A stretch of 64,000 bases of DNA from Methylovulum sp. (GTDB taxonomy: Bacteria > Pseudomonadota > Gammaproteobacteria > Methylococcales > Methylomonadaceae), in contig NZ_JAQTZU010000014.1 of assembly GCF_028687615.1 (NCBI RefSeq), positions 35,724-99,723 of the forward strand, given 5' to 3'. Both the position numbers and the translations under genes were made by a program. The notes under the pieces were generated by a model. It was not told where the DNA came from, did not search any database, and saw nothing but the letters and a program-made list of their open reading frames with translations. Shown piece after piece: positions 17,137-27,667 of the stretch; the first letter of the stretch is position 1, and the number at the start of each line of letters is the position of its first letter.

Positions 17137-17279
17137 GGACGTGCTCCATATTATAAGTGGGATGCGAAATGATCAGGCTTCCAACTTTAGCCCTAGTTCT
17201 TTTCGATTGCAATAAACAGTGATGGATGGAATTTACAGCGTTTTCATATCAGATCGATTACCACAACAACGCTAGATCT

Positions 17280-17380
17280 GTAGGCCGGAATACCCGCAGG
17301 GCATAAATAAGCCGGTTTGGGCGCAAGCGCCGGAAACGACCATTCTTCGCTACGCTTTGGACGCTCTTATTCCGGCCTAC
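17280..17380. repeat. REP-like inverted repeat, GTAGGCCGGAATAAG arms, left arm interrupted
   Basis: The right arm (17366-17380) reads, in reverse complement, GTAGGCCGGAATAAG. The left arm reads GTAGGCCGGAA, then 17 extra bases (17291-17307), then TAAG. Removing the 17 bases restores a 15-bp perfect arm. An inner GGCGCAAGCGCC hairpin follows. Confidence 0.8.
17291..17307 (-). repeat. 17-bp mini-insert in a REP arm
   Basis: TACCCGCAGGGCATAAA; on the minus strand TTTATGCCC-TGC-GGGTA. One of eight copies of the YTTRTRCCC-N(3-4)-GGGYA unit described in the findings. Its excision repairs the inverted repeat around it. Confidence 0.75.
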
Positions 17381-17401
17381 ATATTAATGCGCCCAGTGGC
17401 G

Positions 17402-19636
17402 TTATTTGCTGGTGTAGGTAAACACCCCGTCCCAATCCGTTTCCGGTGGTGATGATTGATAAAGCCCAATGCGCTCAAGATATATTGTGTATAACTTGTC
17501 ATTTGGATGCTGCATGGACAATTCAGTAAATATCGCTATCGCCAGCGTCCATTGTTGTTGCCGGTAATAGCGCAGGGCGGATTCCAGTAGCCCGATGGTT
17601 TGGTATTGTTCGGGGAGGATGTCGGCTTTTTTGCCGATGGGTTCGTAAATGGTGATCGGATACTGTTTGCCTTTGACCCGCACCCGGTCTAGCTCTCGGT
17701 AAACGAATCCTGGCGCAGCCAAGCGGGTGGATTCGCTGACGATGATTTTTACGCCATACTGCTTGGTTAGTTCTTCCAGGCGCGAGCCTAGATTGACGGC
17801 ATCACCCATGACGGTATAAGCCATGCGGAATTGTGAACCCATGTTGCCGACATTCATCGTGCCGGTGTTGATGCCGATACCCATATCAATCACCGGCCAA
17901 CCTTTGTTAGTAAATTCGCTTTGCAGGGTGGCGAGCATGTCCACGATAGCTAAAGCCGATTGCACGGCTCCTGAGGCATGGTGGGGGTTGTGCATGGGGG
18001 CGCCCCAAAAGGCCATGATGGCGTCGCCGATGTATTTGTCGATAGTGCCGTTGGCTTCGTGGATCAAATGGGTGGCGGGGGTGAAAATGGCATTGATGAT
18101 TTCACACAAGGCTTGTGGTTCCTGGGTTTCCGAGATTGTGGTGAAGCCGCGCACGTCAGAAAAAAATACCGTCATTTCGCGGCTTTCCCCTTTCAAGGAA
18201 AAGGCTTCGTCGGATTGGCTCATTTGTTCAACCAATTCCGGGGGGATGTATTGCCCGAACATCGCGCTTAACTGCCTTTTTTTACGGCTTTCCAAAAAGA
18301 AGCCGAAAAATATTTGGATGCCGTAAAGCAAAAATAACAGCGTTATTGGTATGGCTAAAATAGTGTCAATGCCCAGGCTTGTCCAGCAATAGAAATTGGC
18401 CAAGATGCCGCAGGCCAACAAACTGCTGAATGTGAGTGCAGAGCGTATGGCGGTCAAATGCGGAAATAAAAAAATCACTAGCAGGCAAATAGCCAGCAAT
18501 TCAATCATTTCAGGGACAATAATATAGTTAGGCCGCGATTTGATGGTTTGGTCGAGCATGGCACTGAGGATATTGGCATGGACTTCCACGCCTGGGTAAA
18601 TATGCTGGACCGGAGTCGCCCGGGAATCCAGCAAACCGACGGCCGTTGCGCCGAGAATGACAATTTTGTCTTTTAATTTCGTAACATCGGTGAGTCCGTT
18701 GAGGACATCAGTGGCGGAAATATAATTAAAACTGCCTTGGCGTCCCCGAAAAGGCAGCAAAATAGCCGCACTTTCATCCACTGGAATGCTTATCCCCTCA
18801 ATCCGCAGGCCTTCCAGTCGGCTTTCGTTGTTTTGTAAACCGTATTTGTCACCCACTGCAAATTCAATAGCCGGATAATCGAGCAAAGCCCTGAATAGGG
18901 CCAATGACAGGGATTCATAAAGCTGATGCTGGTATTGGATCAATAAGGGCAGTTTGCGGTAAATGCCATCCTGGTCAATAAACGGGTTTTCAAAAAAACC
19001 GGCGGAAGCAGCGGCATTTTGTAGTTCCGGTAAATTCGCCGCATAGCTTTGGGCATCAAACAACAACGGACTGAACGGCAGATTATTGGTTTTGGTCAGA
19101 GGGAGCGGTAATTTGCCAATCTGGGCAAGTTTTTCTTTGATATGGCTGAAGAAATATCCCAACACCACCGGACGGTTTTTTAGGCTTTTGGCAAAGGTAT
19201 CATCATACGACAATTGCGGTTTTAGCCTTTCCAAGGCTGATAAAAAACGGGCGTCATCGTGTAATTGGGTTGTAGCGAGTTTATTTAATGTCGTTATGCC
19301 TGAACTGGTGTCTGGTTCCGGGAACACCATATCAAAACCCAGCAGTTTGATGCCGTAATAGTCAAACAAAATATCGACCAGATACGCCATCTTGTCGCGG
19401 CTCCAAGGCCATTGTCCTTCTTGGGACAGGCTGGCTTCATCTATGGTGACAATGACAATACGCGGATCAACGGTGTTGACCAGCGTATTACGCAAGCGTA
19501 AGTCATAAAAGATATTCTCCATGCGTTCCAGCGTTGGCAGAGCCAGCAATCCCACCGTGTTTAGCATAAATGCCCCGGTTATGCTGATGCAAAGGAGGAT
19601 GCGAAAAATCGAAAACCATTGATAGCTGAGCCGCAT
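17402..19636 (-). CDS. CHASE2-domain class III adenylate cyclase
   Basis: 744 residues. N-terminal membrane helix (about 8-30), an extracytoplasmic CHASE2 sensor domain (about 38-360; DPRIVIVTIDEASLSQEGQW and GVEVHANILSAML are its hallmarks), three membrane helices (about 365-450), then a cyclase domain (about 480-660). The catalytic Asp pair is in FFSDVRGFT and GDAIMAFWG. Lys in DKYIGD and Asp in GDAVNLGSRLE predict ATP rather than GTP use, and the transition-state Asn and Arg are in VNLGSRL. Predicted to make cAMP in response to an external signal. A cytoplasmic tail of about 70 residues may hold a TPR-like helix pair. Confidence 0.93.
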   Translation of the reverse strand: MRLSYQWFSIFRILLCISITGAFMLNTVGLLALPTLERMENIFYDLRLRNTLVNTVDPRIVIVTIDEASLSQEGQWPWSRDKMAYLVDILFDYYGIKLLGFDMVFPEPDTSSGITTLNKLATTQLHDDARFLSALERLKPQLSYDDTFAKSLKNRPVVLGYFFSHIKEKLAQIGKLPLPLTKTNNLPFSPLLFDAQSYAANLPELQNAAASAGFFENPFIDQDGIYRKLPLLIQYQHQLYESLSLALFRALLDYPAIEFAVGDKYGLQNNESRLEGLRIEGISIPVDESAAILLPFRGRQGSFNYISATDVLNGLTDVTKLKDKIVILGATAVGLLDSRATPVQHIYPGVEVHANILSAMLDQTIKSRPNYIIVPEMIELLAICLLVIFLFPHLTAIRSALTFSSLLACGILANFYCWTSLGIDTILAIPITLLFLLYGIQIFFGFFLESRKKRQLSAMFGQYIPPELVEQMSQSDEAFSLKGESREMTVFFSDVRGFTTISETQEPQALCEIINAIFTPATHLIHEANGTIDKYIGDAIMAFWGAPMHNPHHASGAVQSALAIVDMLATLQSEFTNKGWPVIDMGIGINTGTMNVGNMGSQFRMAYTVMGDAVNLGSRLEELTKQYGVKIIVSESTRLAAPGFVYRELDRVRVKGKQYPITIYEPIGKKADILPEQYQTIGLLESALRYYRQQQWTLAIAIFTELSMQHPNDKLYTIYLERIGLYQSSPPETDWDGVFTYTSK

Positions 19637-19838
19637 TGGGTAGCCTTGTCAGTCAATAAAACAGGGGTGAAAACTCATGCAAATGATGATACATCTTGTA
19701 CATTTAGCAACAGTAGGGAATGAAGATGGAAGCCGGACATGTTTTATCAACGGTTTGAATGGGGGTGGATGGTAAAAAATTTAAAAAATGATGAAGATCA
19801 GCTTACTATGTGATTCCCCGTCATTTAAATATACCATC

Positions 19839-20483
19839 ATGCCTTCCAAAAAATATTTTGATCAAGATTGCCGCCAGTGCCAAAGATTGGCTGATTTTCT
19901 GTGTGTGGTGAAGCAGGAGCATCCAACTTACCATGCCCGTCCCGTCGCACCTTTTGGTGACAGCAAAGCACGGTTGTTAATTGTCGGTTTGGCACCCGGG
20001 ATGCACGGGGCCAACGCCAGCGGGCGGCCTTTTACCGGAGATTATGCCGGATTGCTGCTTTATGAAACGCTGTTCAAATTTGGTTTCAGCAATCAAGCTG
20101 AATCCAAATCACTTGACGACGCCCTGGTGCTTAACAATTGCCGGATCACCAATGCCGTAAAATGTTTACCGCCCCAAAACAAACCCGCGCCCAGTGAAGT
20201 CAGCCAGTGTAATGGCTATCTGGCGGCCGAGATACAAACATTGCCTGCCAATGCGGTTATTTTGGCACTAGGGACTGTCGCCCACCAAGCCGTTTTAAAA
20301 GCCTATCAATTGAAAACCAGCCAGTATGTTTTTGGACACCGCAGACAACACCGGCTGCCCGATGGCCGTATGTTCGTCGATTCCTACCATACCAGCCGTT
20401 ACAATATGCAAACCAAACGCTTGACCCAAGCTATGTTCCATGAAGTTTTTATAACAATTAGCGATTTAATGGCTACGGCTTAA
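19839..20483 (+). CDS. Uracil-DNA glycosylase, family 5 (UDGb-like)
   Basis: 214 residues from the ATG at 19839; an ATG at 19788 would add 17 residues not typical of the family. Motif A is GLAPGMHGANASGRPFTGDY, nearly the textbook UDGb sequence, and the C-terminal DSYHTSRYNMQTKRLT replaces the usual HPS loop. Cysteines DCRQCQRL and the CRIT/KCLPP pair would bind the 4Fe-4S cluster. UDGb removes uracil and some other deaminated bases from DNA. The third HPS-type position is His-Thr-Ser here. Confidence 0.9.
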   Translation: MPSKKYFDQDCRQCQRLADFLCVVKQEHPTYHARPVAPFGDSKARLLIVGLAPGMHGANASGRPFTGDYAGLLLYETLFKFGFSNQAESKSLDDALVLNNCRITNAVKCLPPQNKPAPSEVSQCNGYLAAEIQTLPANAVILALGTVAHQAVLKAYQLKTSQYVFGHRRQHRLPDGRMFVDSYHTSRYNMQTKRLTQAMFHEVFITISDLMATA

Positions 20484-20592
20484 GACGTGTCGGTAAAAGC
20501 AGTGCAATATAACGAATTGCCGTTGGATTTGTCATACAAATTTAAAAATAGATTGATAAATAAAAAAAAGCGACTATACTATTCGAATCAAT

Positions 20593-20669
<77 letters not shown>

Positions 20670-20676
20670 GATCAAG

Positions 20677-20699
20677 AAACCCCGTTTTGGGGTTTTTTA
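20677..20699 (+). terminator. Intrinsic terminator after tRNA-fMet
   Basis: AAACCCC (20677-20683) pairs with GGGGTTT (20689-20695), followed by further T. Read-through must supply the downstream genes unless a promoter lies in 20700-20792. Confidence 0.85.
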
Positions 20700-20792
20700 T
20701 TTTCAGGGCTTCGGATTTTGGAAGCTGACAATTGATTGTTAATGGAAGAGCCTTAGGCTCTTTTTTTTTGTGCGTAAGTAAGCGAGGAAATA

Positions 20793-21269
20793 ATGAAGCA
20801 GGCCCCTGAGCATTTGGTCAATCTGATCGAGCCAGTTGTTGAAGGTTTAGGGTATGAATGTGTCGGTATCGACTATCATCCGCATCCCAAGCACGGTCTG
20901 TTACGGATTTATATTGATAGTGAAAACGGCATTTTGGTTGATGATTGCTCAAAAGTCAGTCATCAAATCAGTGGTGTTCTGGATGTCGAAGATCCGATTC
21001 CGGGCAACTATCAATTGGAGATTTCTTCACCAGGCGAAGACCGTCCATTTTTTAAAATCAGCCAGTTTGAACGTTTTATCGGTAGCACCGTATTGGTCAA
21101 TTTATTTAAACCCATAGAAAACCGTAGAAAAATCAAAGGTTCGATTGAAGGTGTTGCGGGTGATATTATTACACTTAAGGAAGATGGCCAGGTTTTTGAA
21201 GTGCCGTTTAGTGCCATGAGTAAAGCGCGTTTAGTACCTGATAACCATTTAATGAAAAAAAGCATTTAA
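20793..21269 (+). CDS. rimP: Ribosome maturation factor RimP
   Basis: 158 residues. [55 protein letters not shown] and the C-terminal Sm-like domain are characteristic. Needed for 30S subunit maturation. First protein gene of the rimP-nusA-infB operon; nusA starts 26 bp later. Confidence 0.96.
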   Translation: MKQAPEHLVNLIEPVVEGLGYECVGIDYHPHPKHGLLRIYIDSENGILVDDCSKVSHQISGVLDVEDPIPGNYQLEISSPGEDRPFFKISQFERFIGSTVLVNLFKPIENRRKIKGSIEGVAGDIITLKEDGQVFEVPFSAMSKARLVPDNHLMKKSI

Positions 21270-21295
21270 TCAAGGCATCGAAAAAGGAGCTCGAA

Positions 21296-22795
21296 GTGGC
21301 AAATAAAGAAATTTTATTGGTAGTGGAGGTGTTCTCCAACGAAAAGGAAATTGACAAGGAAATTGTTTTTCAGGCGATAGAATCAGCATTGGAAGTCGCT
21401 ACTATCAAGCGTCATGTGAACTCAATCAAAGCCCGCGTTGCCATTGACAGGAAAACCGGCGATTACAAAACTTTCAGGCAGTGGGATGTGGTTGCGCCTA
21501 ATCCGGCTTGTGATGGCGATGTGGAATTCCCGACCACCCAAGTCCTGCTGGAAGTGGCGCAGATGGATGATCCCAATATCAACGTAGGTGATGTTGTTGA
21601 AGAAGAAATTGATTCGGTCGATTTCGGCCGCATTGCCGCGCAACACGCCAAGCAAGCGATTATCCAGAAAGTCCGCGAAGCCGAGCGTAAAAAAATTGTC
21701 GATGCTTACCATTCACGTATTGGCGAGTTGGTCACAGGCATCGTCAAACGCATAGAAAAAGGCAGTATTTTTATGGACTTGGGCGGTCACGTCGAAGCCT
21801 TTATAGCCAAAGAAGACATGATTCCGCGCGAGGCCATCCGTATCGGCGACCGTGTTAGAGGTTATTTGAAAGACGTGCGTCTGGAGCAACGCGGCCCGCA
21901 ACTGTTCATTAGCCGCACTGCGCCAGAATTGTTGACGGCCTTGTTCCGCCTGGAAGTGCCCGAGATTGCCGAAGGCACTATTTCCATCATGGCTGCCGCC
22001 CGCGATCCGGGTTCCAGGGCTAAACTGGCGGTAAAAAGCAATGATCCAAGATTGGATCCGGTTGGCTCTTGTGTCGGCATGAGGGGGGCGCGGGTGCAAT
22101 CAGTCACTAACGAATTGGCAGGCGAACGGGTCGATATTATCCTTTGGAATCCCAGCGAAGCCCAATTTGTCATCAACGCCATGTCTCCGGCTGAAATCCA
22201 GTCTATTATCGTTGATGAAGACAAGCACAGCATGGATTTGGCGGTCAGTTCAGAAAATTTGTCGCAGGCCATAGGCCGGGGCGGGCAAAACGTGCGCTTG
22301 GCCTCGCAATTGACGGGTTGGGAGCTGAATGTCATTGATGCGTCCAAAGCTGAGCTGAACAACGAAGCGGAAATATCCAAAATTACCCAGTTGTTTATGG
22401 AGCAATTGGATATTGACGAAGATATCGCCTTAACCTTGGCAGAAGTCGGTTTTAATACGGTTGAAGAAATTGCCTATGTGCCGGTCAGTGAAATGCTGGA
22501 TATTGAAGGTTTTGATGAAGATCTCGTCAATGAGTTGAGAAGCCGTGCGAAAGATGCCTTGTTGATCAGCGCGATTGCCGCCGAAGAAACCAGGGAAACC
22601 GCCCATCCGGCTGAGGATTTATTGACAATGGAAGGCATGGACGATGATTTGGCTTACGAATTGGCAAGTCATGGAATTATTACTATGGATGATTTGGCCG
22701 GGCAATCGATAGATGATTTGCTGGATTTTACCGGCATGACAGAAGAACGGGCGGCAAAATTGATTATGAAGGCGCGTGAGCCTTGGTTTGCTTAA
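21296..22795 (+). CDS. nusA: Transcription termination/antitermination factor NusA
   Basis: 499 residues from a GTG start at 21296, preceded by AAAAAGGAGC. N-terminal RNA polymerase-binding domain (1-125), S1 domain (about 132-200, [20 protein letters not shown]), KH1 and KH2 (about 225-345, ending [15 protein letters not shown]) and two C-terminal acidic repeats (about 365-495) as in E. coli. Acts at RNA polymerase in pausing, termination and antitermination. Confidence 0.97.
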   Translation: MANKEILLVVEVFSNEKEIDKEIVFQAIESALEVATIKRHVNSIKARVAIDRKTGDYKTFRQWDVVAPNPACDGDVEFPTTQVLLEVAQMDDPNINVGDVVEEEIDSVDFGRIAAQHAKQAIIQKVREAERKKIVDAYHSRIGELVTGIVKRIEKGSIFMDLGGHVEAFIAKEDMIPREAIRIGDRVRGYLKDVRLEQRGPQLFISRTAPELLTALFRLEVPEIAEGTISIMAAARDPGSRAKLAVKSNDPRLDPVGSCVGMRGARVQSVTNELAGERVDIILWNPSEAQFVINAMSPAEIQSIIVDEDKHSMDLAVSSENLSQAIGRGGQNVRLASQLTGWELNVIDASKAELNNEAEISKITQLFMEQLDIDEDIALTLAEVGFNTVEEIAYVPVSEMLDIEGFDEDLVNELRSRAKDALLISAIAAEETRETAHPAEDLLTMEGMDDDLAYELASHGIITMDDLAGQSIDDLLDFTGMTEERAAKLIMKAREPWFA

Positions 22796-22820
22796 GGCAC
22801 AGCGAGTAAAGGGGAAATAA

Positions 22821-25559
22821 ATGAGCGATAAAACGGTACGGCAGTTAGCTGAAGTAGTCAAAATACCACTAGAGCGATTATTGGAGCAACTGAAAGAAGC
22901 AGGATTATCTGCCAGCTCCCCTGATGATGTCATCAGTGAAGATGAGAAAATGCAATTGCTGGGGCATTTGCGTAAGCGCCACGGAAAACAGGAAGATAGC
23001 ACCGCCTCTTCACCGCGACGGGTGACGCTGGAACGCCGGAAAGTGATGGAAATCAAACAGTCCACAGCACCTGGGAGTTCCTCAAAAACGATCAGCGTTG
23101 AAGTGCGGAAGAAGAAAACCTATATCAAACGGCCTGAGATGGTGGAAGCGGAACCGGCCCAAATTATCGAGCCGATAAAGCCTGTCCAGGTTGAAGAAGT
23201 GCCGCAAACGCCGCCATTGCCAACCACGGTGGAAACCGTAGTCGCCGTCGCTGTGCCTGAGCCTGTCCAAGAAAATCCAGTGCTTGACGAAACGGTGCAA
23301 GCGGGCGTGCCTGAAGCAGAAACCCTAGCCGAGCCAGCACCCGCACCTACAGCCAAAAAAGCCAAAGCAGAGCATGTCCAGCCTAAACCTAAACAAGAAA
23401 ATAAAGTTGAGGGTGTAAGCAAGGCGGAGCCACCGGTTGACGCGTCTTCCGAACCAGAATTAATTGATGAACTGGATCCCGAAGAGAAGTTTTCGACGAT
23501 AAAAATCAAAGACGACAAGAAAATTAAACAAGATAAACCGATCAAGGCCAAAGAAACCGACGAAGTCAGAAAAAAACAGCAGGAAAAAGAACGCCGGCTT
23601 GAAGAGTCCATCAAGAAAAATGCTGAAAAAGTAAGGCAGCAAGCGGCCGCCAAACAACAGGAAGGCGCGTACAAGAAAAAGCAAGAAGAAGGCGCATTGC
23701 GTACACCTGGCAAAAAAGGCAAAAAGAAAGGCAAGCAAAACCAGCGTGTCGCCATGCCTTCTGAAAACCGTCATCAGTTTGAGATGCCGGTCGCGCCTAT
23801 CGTTAAGGAAGTCACCATTCCTGAGATGATCATCGTCTCCGATTTGGCGCAAAAAATGAGCGTCAAAGCCGCGCTGGTCATCAAGCATCTGATGAAGCTA
23901 GGGATTATGGCGACCATCAACCAAAGCATCGACCAGGAAACGGCGGTCATTTTGGTTGAGGACATGGGGCACAAACCCATCATGCAAAGCGACGATGACT
24001 TAGAGCAAGAGATGCTTGCCGAAGTGTTGGCGGAAGATAACCGTGTGGCTTTACCCCGCGCCCCTATCGTCACCATCATGGGCCATGTCGACCACGGTAA
24101 AACGTCGTTGCTCGATTACATCCGCAAAACCCGCGTCGCTGCCGGCGAGGCGGGTGGGATTACCCAGCATATTGGTGCGTACCAAGTCAAAACTGACCAC
24201 GGCGCGGTCACCTTCCTCGACACGCCAGGCCACGCCGCGTTCACCGCGATGCGGGCGCGGGGCGCCGATGTCACCGACGTGGTTATTGTCGTAGTCGCCG
24301 CCGATGACGGCGTGATGCCGCAAACGAAAGAAGCGGTGGAACACGCACGGGCGGCGAACGTGCCGATCATTGTCGCGATGAACAAAATCGACAAGCCCGA
24401 AGCCAATCCCGATAAAGTCATGCAGGAGTTGTCTACGATCAACGTTTTGGCGGAAGAATGGGGTGGTGATGTCCAATTCCTGAAAATTTCCGCTAAAACA
24501 GGCGCAGGTATTGATGATTTGATCGAAGCCTTGATTGTCCAAACCGAAATTCTCGAACTCAAAGCCCCTATCGAAGGCGCGGCATCCGGTATTGTCATCG
24601 AATCACGTTTGGACAAAGGCCGTGGTGCGGTCGCTACGGTGCTGATCCAAAAAGGCACGCTGGAAAACGGGCAAATGGTTTTGTGTGGCCATGAATATGG
24701 CCGCGTCCGTGCCATGTTCAACGAAAATGGCAAAACCATCAAAGAAGCCGGCCCGTCAGTACCTGTCGAAATTTTGGGCTTGTCCGGTACTCCGAATGCC
24801 GGGGATGAATTCTTGGTGGTCCAAAACGAGCGGGTTGCCAAAGACCTGGCGAAACATCGTGAAGACCGCAAGAAATTTACCCGTCAAGCCGCCCAACAAG
24901 CGTCCAAACTGGATGAAGTGTTCTCACGCATGACGGCAGGTGAATTGGCCAGCGTCAACCTGGTGATCAAGACCGATGTACAAGGCAGTTTGGAAGCCTT
25001 GCGCGGTTCCTTGGTCGGTTTGTCGAATGATGAAGTCGAAGTCAAAGTCATTTTTGGTGGTGTCGGCGGTATCAACGAAGGCGATGTCAACTTGGCCTTG
25101 GCTTCCGGTGCGATCCTGATCGGCTTCAACGTCCGTGCCGATGCCACTTCACGCCGCCTGATCGAAGAAAAAGGCGTGGATTTGCATTACTACAGCGTCA
25201 TTTACGATGCCATTGACGAAGTTAAAAAATCCATCAGCGGTATGCTGGCCCCGGAAATCAGGGAGCATATTGTCGGCCTCGCCGAAGTCCGCGACGTGTT
25301 CCGCTCGCCAAAATTCGGCGCGATTGCCGGTTGTATGGTCATCGATGGCTATGTCAAACGCAACCTGCCGATCCGCGTCCTGCGTGAAAACGTGGTGATT
25401 TACGAAGGCCAGTTGGAATCGCTACGCCGTTTCAAAGACGATGCCGCCGAAGTCAAAATGGGCATGGAATGCGGTATCGGTGTCAAGAACTACAACGACG
25501 TGCAAGCGGGCGACCAAATCGAAGTCTTCGAGCGCACTGAAGTCAAACGGGTATTGTAA
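22821..25559 (+). CDS. infB: Translation initiation factor IF-2
   Basis: 912 residues. IF2_N domains (about 1-50), a long charged, Lys/Glu/Ala-rich linker (about 70-315), then the G domain with [14 protein letters not shown] (P-loop), DTPGHAAF and NKIDKP, and domains II-IV ending in [11 protein letters not shown]. Brings fMet-tRNA to the 30S subunit, which fits the initiator tRNA gene upstream. rbfA begins 2 bp after the stop. Confidence 0.98.
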   Translation: MSDKTVRQLAEVVKIPLERLLEQLKEAGLSASSPDDVISEDEKMQLLGHLRKRHGKQEDSTASSPRRVTLERRKVMEIKQSTAPGSSSKTISVEVRKKKTYIKRPEMVEAEPAQIIEPIKPVQVEEVPQTPPLPTTVETVVAVAVPEPVQENPVLDETVQAGVPEAETLAEPAPAPTAKKAKAEHVQPKPKQENKVEGVSKAEPPVDASSEPELIDELDPEEKFSTIKIKDDKKIKQDKPIKAKETDEVRKKQQEKERRLEESIKKNAEKVRQQAAAKQQEGAYKKKQEEGALRTPGKKGKKKGKQNQRVAMPSENRHQFEMPVAPIVKEVTIPEMIIVSDLAQKMSVKAALVIKHLMKLGIMATINQSIDQETAVILVEDMGHKPIMQSDDDLEQEMLAEVLAEDNRVALPRAPIVTIMGHVDHGKTSLLDYIRKTRVAAGEAGGITQHIGAYQVKTDHGAVTFLDTPGHAAFTAMRARGADVTDVVIVVVAADDGVMPQTKEAVEHARAANVPIIVAMNKIDKPEANPDKVMQELSTINVLAEEWGGDVQFLKISAKTGAGIDDLIEALIVQTEILELKAPIEGAASGIVIESRLDKGRGAVATVLIQKGTLENGQMVLCGHEYGRVRAMFNENGKTIKEAGPSVPVEILGLSGTPNAGDEFLVVQNERVAKDLAKHREDRKKFTRQAAQQASKLDEVFSRMTAGELASVNLVIKTDVQGSLEALRGSLVGLSNDEVEVKVIFGGVGGINEGDVNLALASGAILIGFNVRADATSRRLIEEKGVDLHYYSVIYDAIDEVKKSISGMLAPEIREHIVGLAEVRDVFRSPKFGAIAGCMVIDGYVKRNLPIRVLRENVVIYEGQLESLRRFKDDAAEVKMGMECGIGVKNYNDVQAGDQIEVFERTEVKRVL

Positions 25560-25561
25560 GC

Positions 25562-25933
25562 ATGGCAAAAGAGTATGGCCGCAAAGACCGCGTCTCCTCG
25601 CAAATGCAGAAAGAACTCTCGTACATTCTGCAACGTGAGGTTGACGATCCACGGTTGGGGTTCGTCACCATCAACGAAGTCGAGGTCACCCGTGACCTCG
25701 CCGTCGCGAAAGTCTACGTCACCGTGCTGAACGCCGATGCCGACGGCAAAAAAGCCAATCTGAAAGTGTTGAACGAACTCGCCCCGCAAATCCGCCACCT
25801 GCTCGCCAAACGGATGCGCCTACGTCACATCGCTGAACTACGTTTTCATTACGATGATTCATTTGATACGGGGATGCGGGTGGCGGAATTGTTGAGCGAA
25901 GTCAACAAGACATTGCCTGAAGATGAGTCTTAG
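25562..25933 (+). CDS. rbfA: Ribosome-binding factor A
   Basis: 123 residues of the usual length. RVSSQMQKELSYILQREVDD, VTRDLAVAKVYVTVL and LRHIAELRFHYDDSFDTG are family signatures of the KH-type fold. Helps mature the 16S 5' end in the 30S subunit. In most relatives truB follows directly; here an accessory segment of about 700 bp separates them. Confidence 0.97.
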   Translation: MAKEYGRKDRVSSQMQKELSYILQREVDDPRLGFVTINEVEVTRDLAVAKVYVTVLNADADGKKANLKVLNELAPQIRHLLAKRMRLRHIAELRFHYDDSFDTGMRVAELLSEVNKTLPEDES

Positions 25934-25940
25934 GAGATTG

Positions 25941-26064
25941 GGCTACCAACTTAAGGCGGGATAAAAACAACTGGGCCAGACCTTCCAGGTTTTAAAAACC
26001 TGGAAGGTCTAAATACCTACGAGTAATTGGGAAATTACCTGTGTCCCGCCTTAAGTTGGTAGCC
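25941..26064. mobile_element. 124-bp MITE-like element inside the translation operon
   Basis: Perfect 21-bp terminal inverted repeats, left GGCTACCAACTTAAGGCGGG (from 25941) and right ending at 26064. In the centre lies a second perfect palindrome (25978-26010, AGACCTTCCAGGTTTT arm) of the dispersed REP family. It starts 8 bp after rbfA and ends 11 bp before the next gene. Confidence 0.85.
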
Positions 26065-26074
26065 GGAGATTGTG

Positions 26075-26353
26075 ATGGAATATCTGGTTAATTTGCACAT
26101 AGAAAAATTGCCCGAAGGGGTTTGTTTGGCAACATCTGAGGATATTCAAGGCTTGGTGGCGCAAGGGCAGACCTTGACAGAAACCTTGGCTATCGCTGCC
26201 GACGTAGCCAAGCAATTATTAGCAGCGCAAACGGAGCGGGATATTTTGTCACCGCTAAACATCCCGACTGATTCATTTGATTACTCCTTAAATAGTGAAT
26301 GGCTAAAAATGGGTCAGTTAAGATTTTTTATTTCTGAATCGAGCGTATTTTGA
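26075..26353 (+). CDS. HicB-like/DUF1902-type antitoxin-like protein
   Basis: 92 residues from the ATG at 26075. The N-terminal half (YLVNLHIEKLPEGVCLATSE, then IQGLVAQGQTLTETLAIA) matches the partial RNase H fold of HicB-like or DUF1902 proteins. No HicA-like toxin is adjacent, so it is an orphan. It lies in the accessory segment between rbfA and truB, next to a MITE. Confidence 0.7.
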   Translation: MEYLVNLHIEKLPEGVCLATSEDIQGLVAQGQTLTETLAIAADVAKQLLAAQTERDILSPLNIPTDSFDYSLNSEWLKMGQLRFFISESSVF

Positions 26354-26415
26354 TGGCATGATTCTGTTTCAAAAGTAATGGCGATTAACATCTAATTTAT
26401 TTTTCAGAGGTAACT

Positions 26416-26625
26416 ATGCTGACATTGGAAATTGAACAACAACCTGAATGGATTAAGTTGATTGAACAAGGTGAAGAAATCGTTGTTTTGCAACATAACC
26501 AGCCTGTCGCCAAAATCATTCCATTTGCTTCGCAAGTTAAACGCAAATTAGGTACAGCTACAGGATTGTTTGCTATTAGCGATGATTTTAATGAGCCACT
26601 GACTGATTTTGACGGCTATCAATGA
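26416..26625 (+). CDS. Phd/YefM-type (VapB) antitoxin, orphan
   Basis: 69 residues: TLEIEQQPEWIKLIEQGEEIVVLQHNQPVAKIIPF has the Phd-fold pattern (a helix followed by the G-E-E-I-V-V strand and the PVAKI strand), and the C-terminal LTDFDGYQ is the usual toxin-binding tail of antitoxins paired with PIN toxins. Its stop overlaps an ATG by 4 bp (ATGA), a hallmark of antitoxin-toxin coupling, but what follows is truB and not a PIN gene. See the truB entry. Confidence 0.78.
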   Translation: MLTLEIEQQPEWIKLIEQGEEIVVLQHNQPVAKIIPFASQVKRKLGTATGLFAISDDFNEPLTDFDGYQ

Positions 26626-26648
26626 AGCTATTGTTGGATAAAGTATTG

Positions 26649-27551
26649 GTGAGCAAACGCACCTCCGACCGTAACGTCCACGGCATTATTTTGTTGGACA
26701 AACGCTTAGGCGTGTCTTCCAACAAGGCTTTGCAGGAAGTCCGCCGCTTGTTCAATGCCAATAAAGCTGGGCATACCGGAGCTTTAGACCCGTTAGCCAG
26801 TGGCTTATTGCCGCTGTGTTTTGGCGAAGCGACCAAAGTGTCTGCGTTGATGCTGGACGACGACAAACGCTATCAAGTCACCGTGCAATTAGGCGTGATG
26901 ACCGATACCGGGGATGCCGAAGGCAAGGTGGTTGACACAAAACCGGTGCCGGCGTTGACGCTTTCCGACATTGAAGCCTGTCTACAAAAATTCACGGGCG
27001 CAATCGAGCAAGTGCCGCCGATGTATTCGGCCTTGAAACATCAGGGCAAAAAACTTTACGAATTGGCACGCGAAGGCATCTCGATAGAGCGCAAGGCGAG
27101 GAACATCCATATTTACGGATTGACTTTGTTAAGCCATACGGCTGATCAATTGGACTTGGACGTTTCTTGTTCCAAAGGCACTTACATCCGTTCTTTGGCG
27201 GAAGACATAGGCCACGCCTTAGGCACTTGCGGCACGGTGACGGCATTACGGCGTTTGGGGGCAGGGCAGTTTTCCATCAGCGAAGCCAAGACACTGGAAA
27301 CATTGGCGGCGATGGACGAACAAACGCTGTTCAACACCTTGATTCCAGTTGATAAACCTTTGTCCGCGCTGCCAGCCGTGTATCTGTCTGACGCACAAAC
27401 CATCGCTATCAATTATGGGCAGGCCATCCACTTTGAAAATGCCGGATTGGGTACTGTCAGGCTGTACCACGAAACCCTGTTTTTGGGGTTGGGGGAAATG
27501 CTATTGGATGGTAAAATAGCACCGAGAAAATTGTTTAATATGAACAAATAG
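26649..27551 (+). CDS. truB: tRNA pseudouridine-55 synthase TruB
   Basis: 300 residues from GTG at 26649; the frame is open up to an ATG at 26622 adding MKLLLDKVL. DRNVHGIILLDKRLGVSSNK is the normal TruB beginning, AGHTGALDPLASGLL holds the catalytic Asp, and VPPMYSALKHQGKKLYELAR follows. A C-terminal PUA-like segment ends the protein. The nine extra codons resemble the first residues of PIN toxins (MKLLLD) and directly overlap the upstream antitoxin stop, so I read them as the stump of a deleted vapC. Either start may be used. Confidence 0.95.
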   Translation: MSKRTSDRNVHGIILLDKRLGVSSNKALQEVRRLFNANKAGHTGALDPLASGLLPLCFGEATKVSALMLDDDKRYQVTVQLGVMTDTGDAEGKVVDTKPVPALTLSDIEACLQKFTGAIEQVPPMYSALKHQGKKLYELAREGISIERKARNIHIYGLTLLSHTADQLDLDVSCSKGTYIRSLAEDIGHALGTCGTVTALRRLGAGQFSISEAKTLETLAAMDEQTLFNTLIPVDKPLSALPAVYLSDAQTIAINYGQAIHFENAGLGTVRLYHETLFLGLGEMLLDGKIAPRKLFNMNK

Positions 27552-27667
27552 ATACACACTGTTTTTCGTCTTCACAATACTGGAGACGTCAATAGGCCAA
27601 GATGCAAGCCTTGTGTCGAAGCCACGCCGTCCTGCTCTACACCCTATCGTGGAACAGGATTTTTCCT

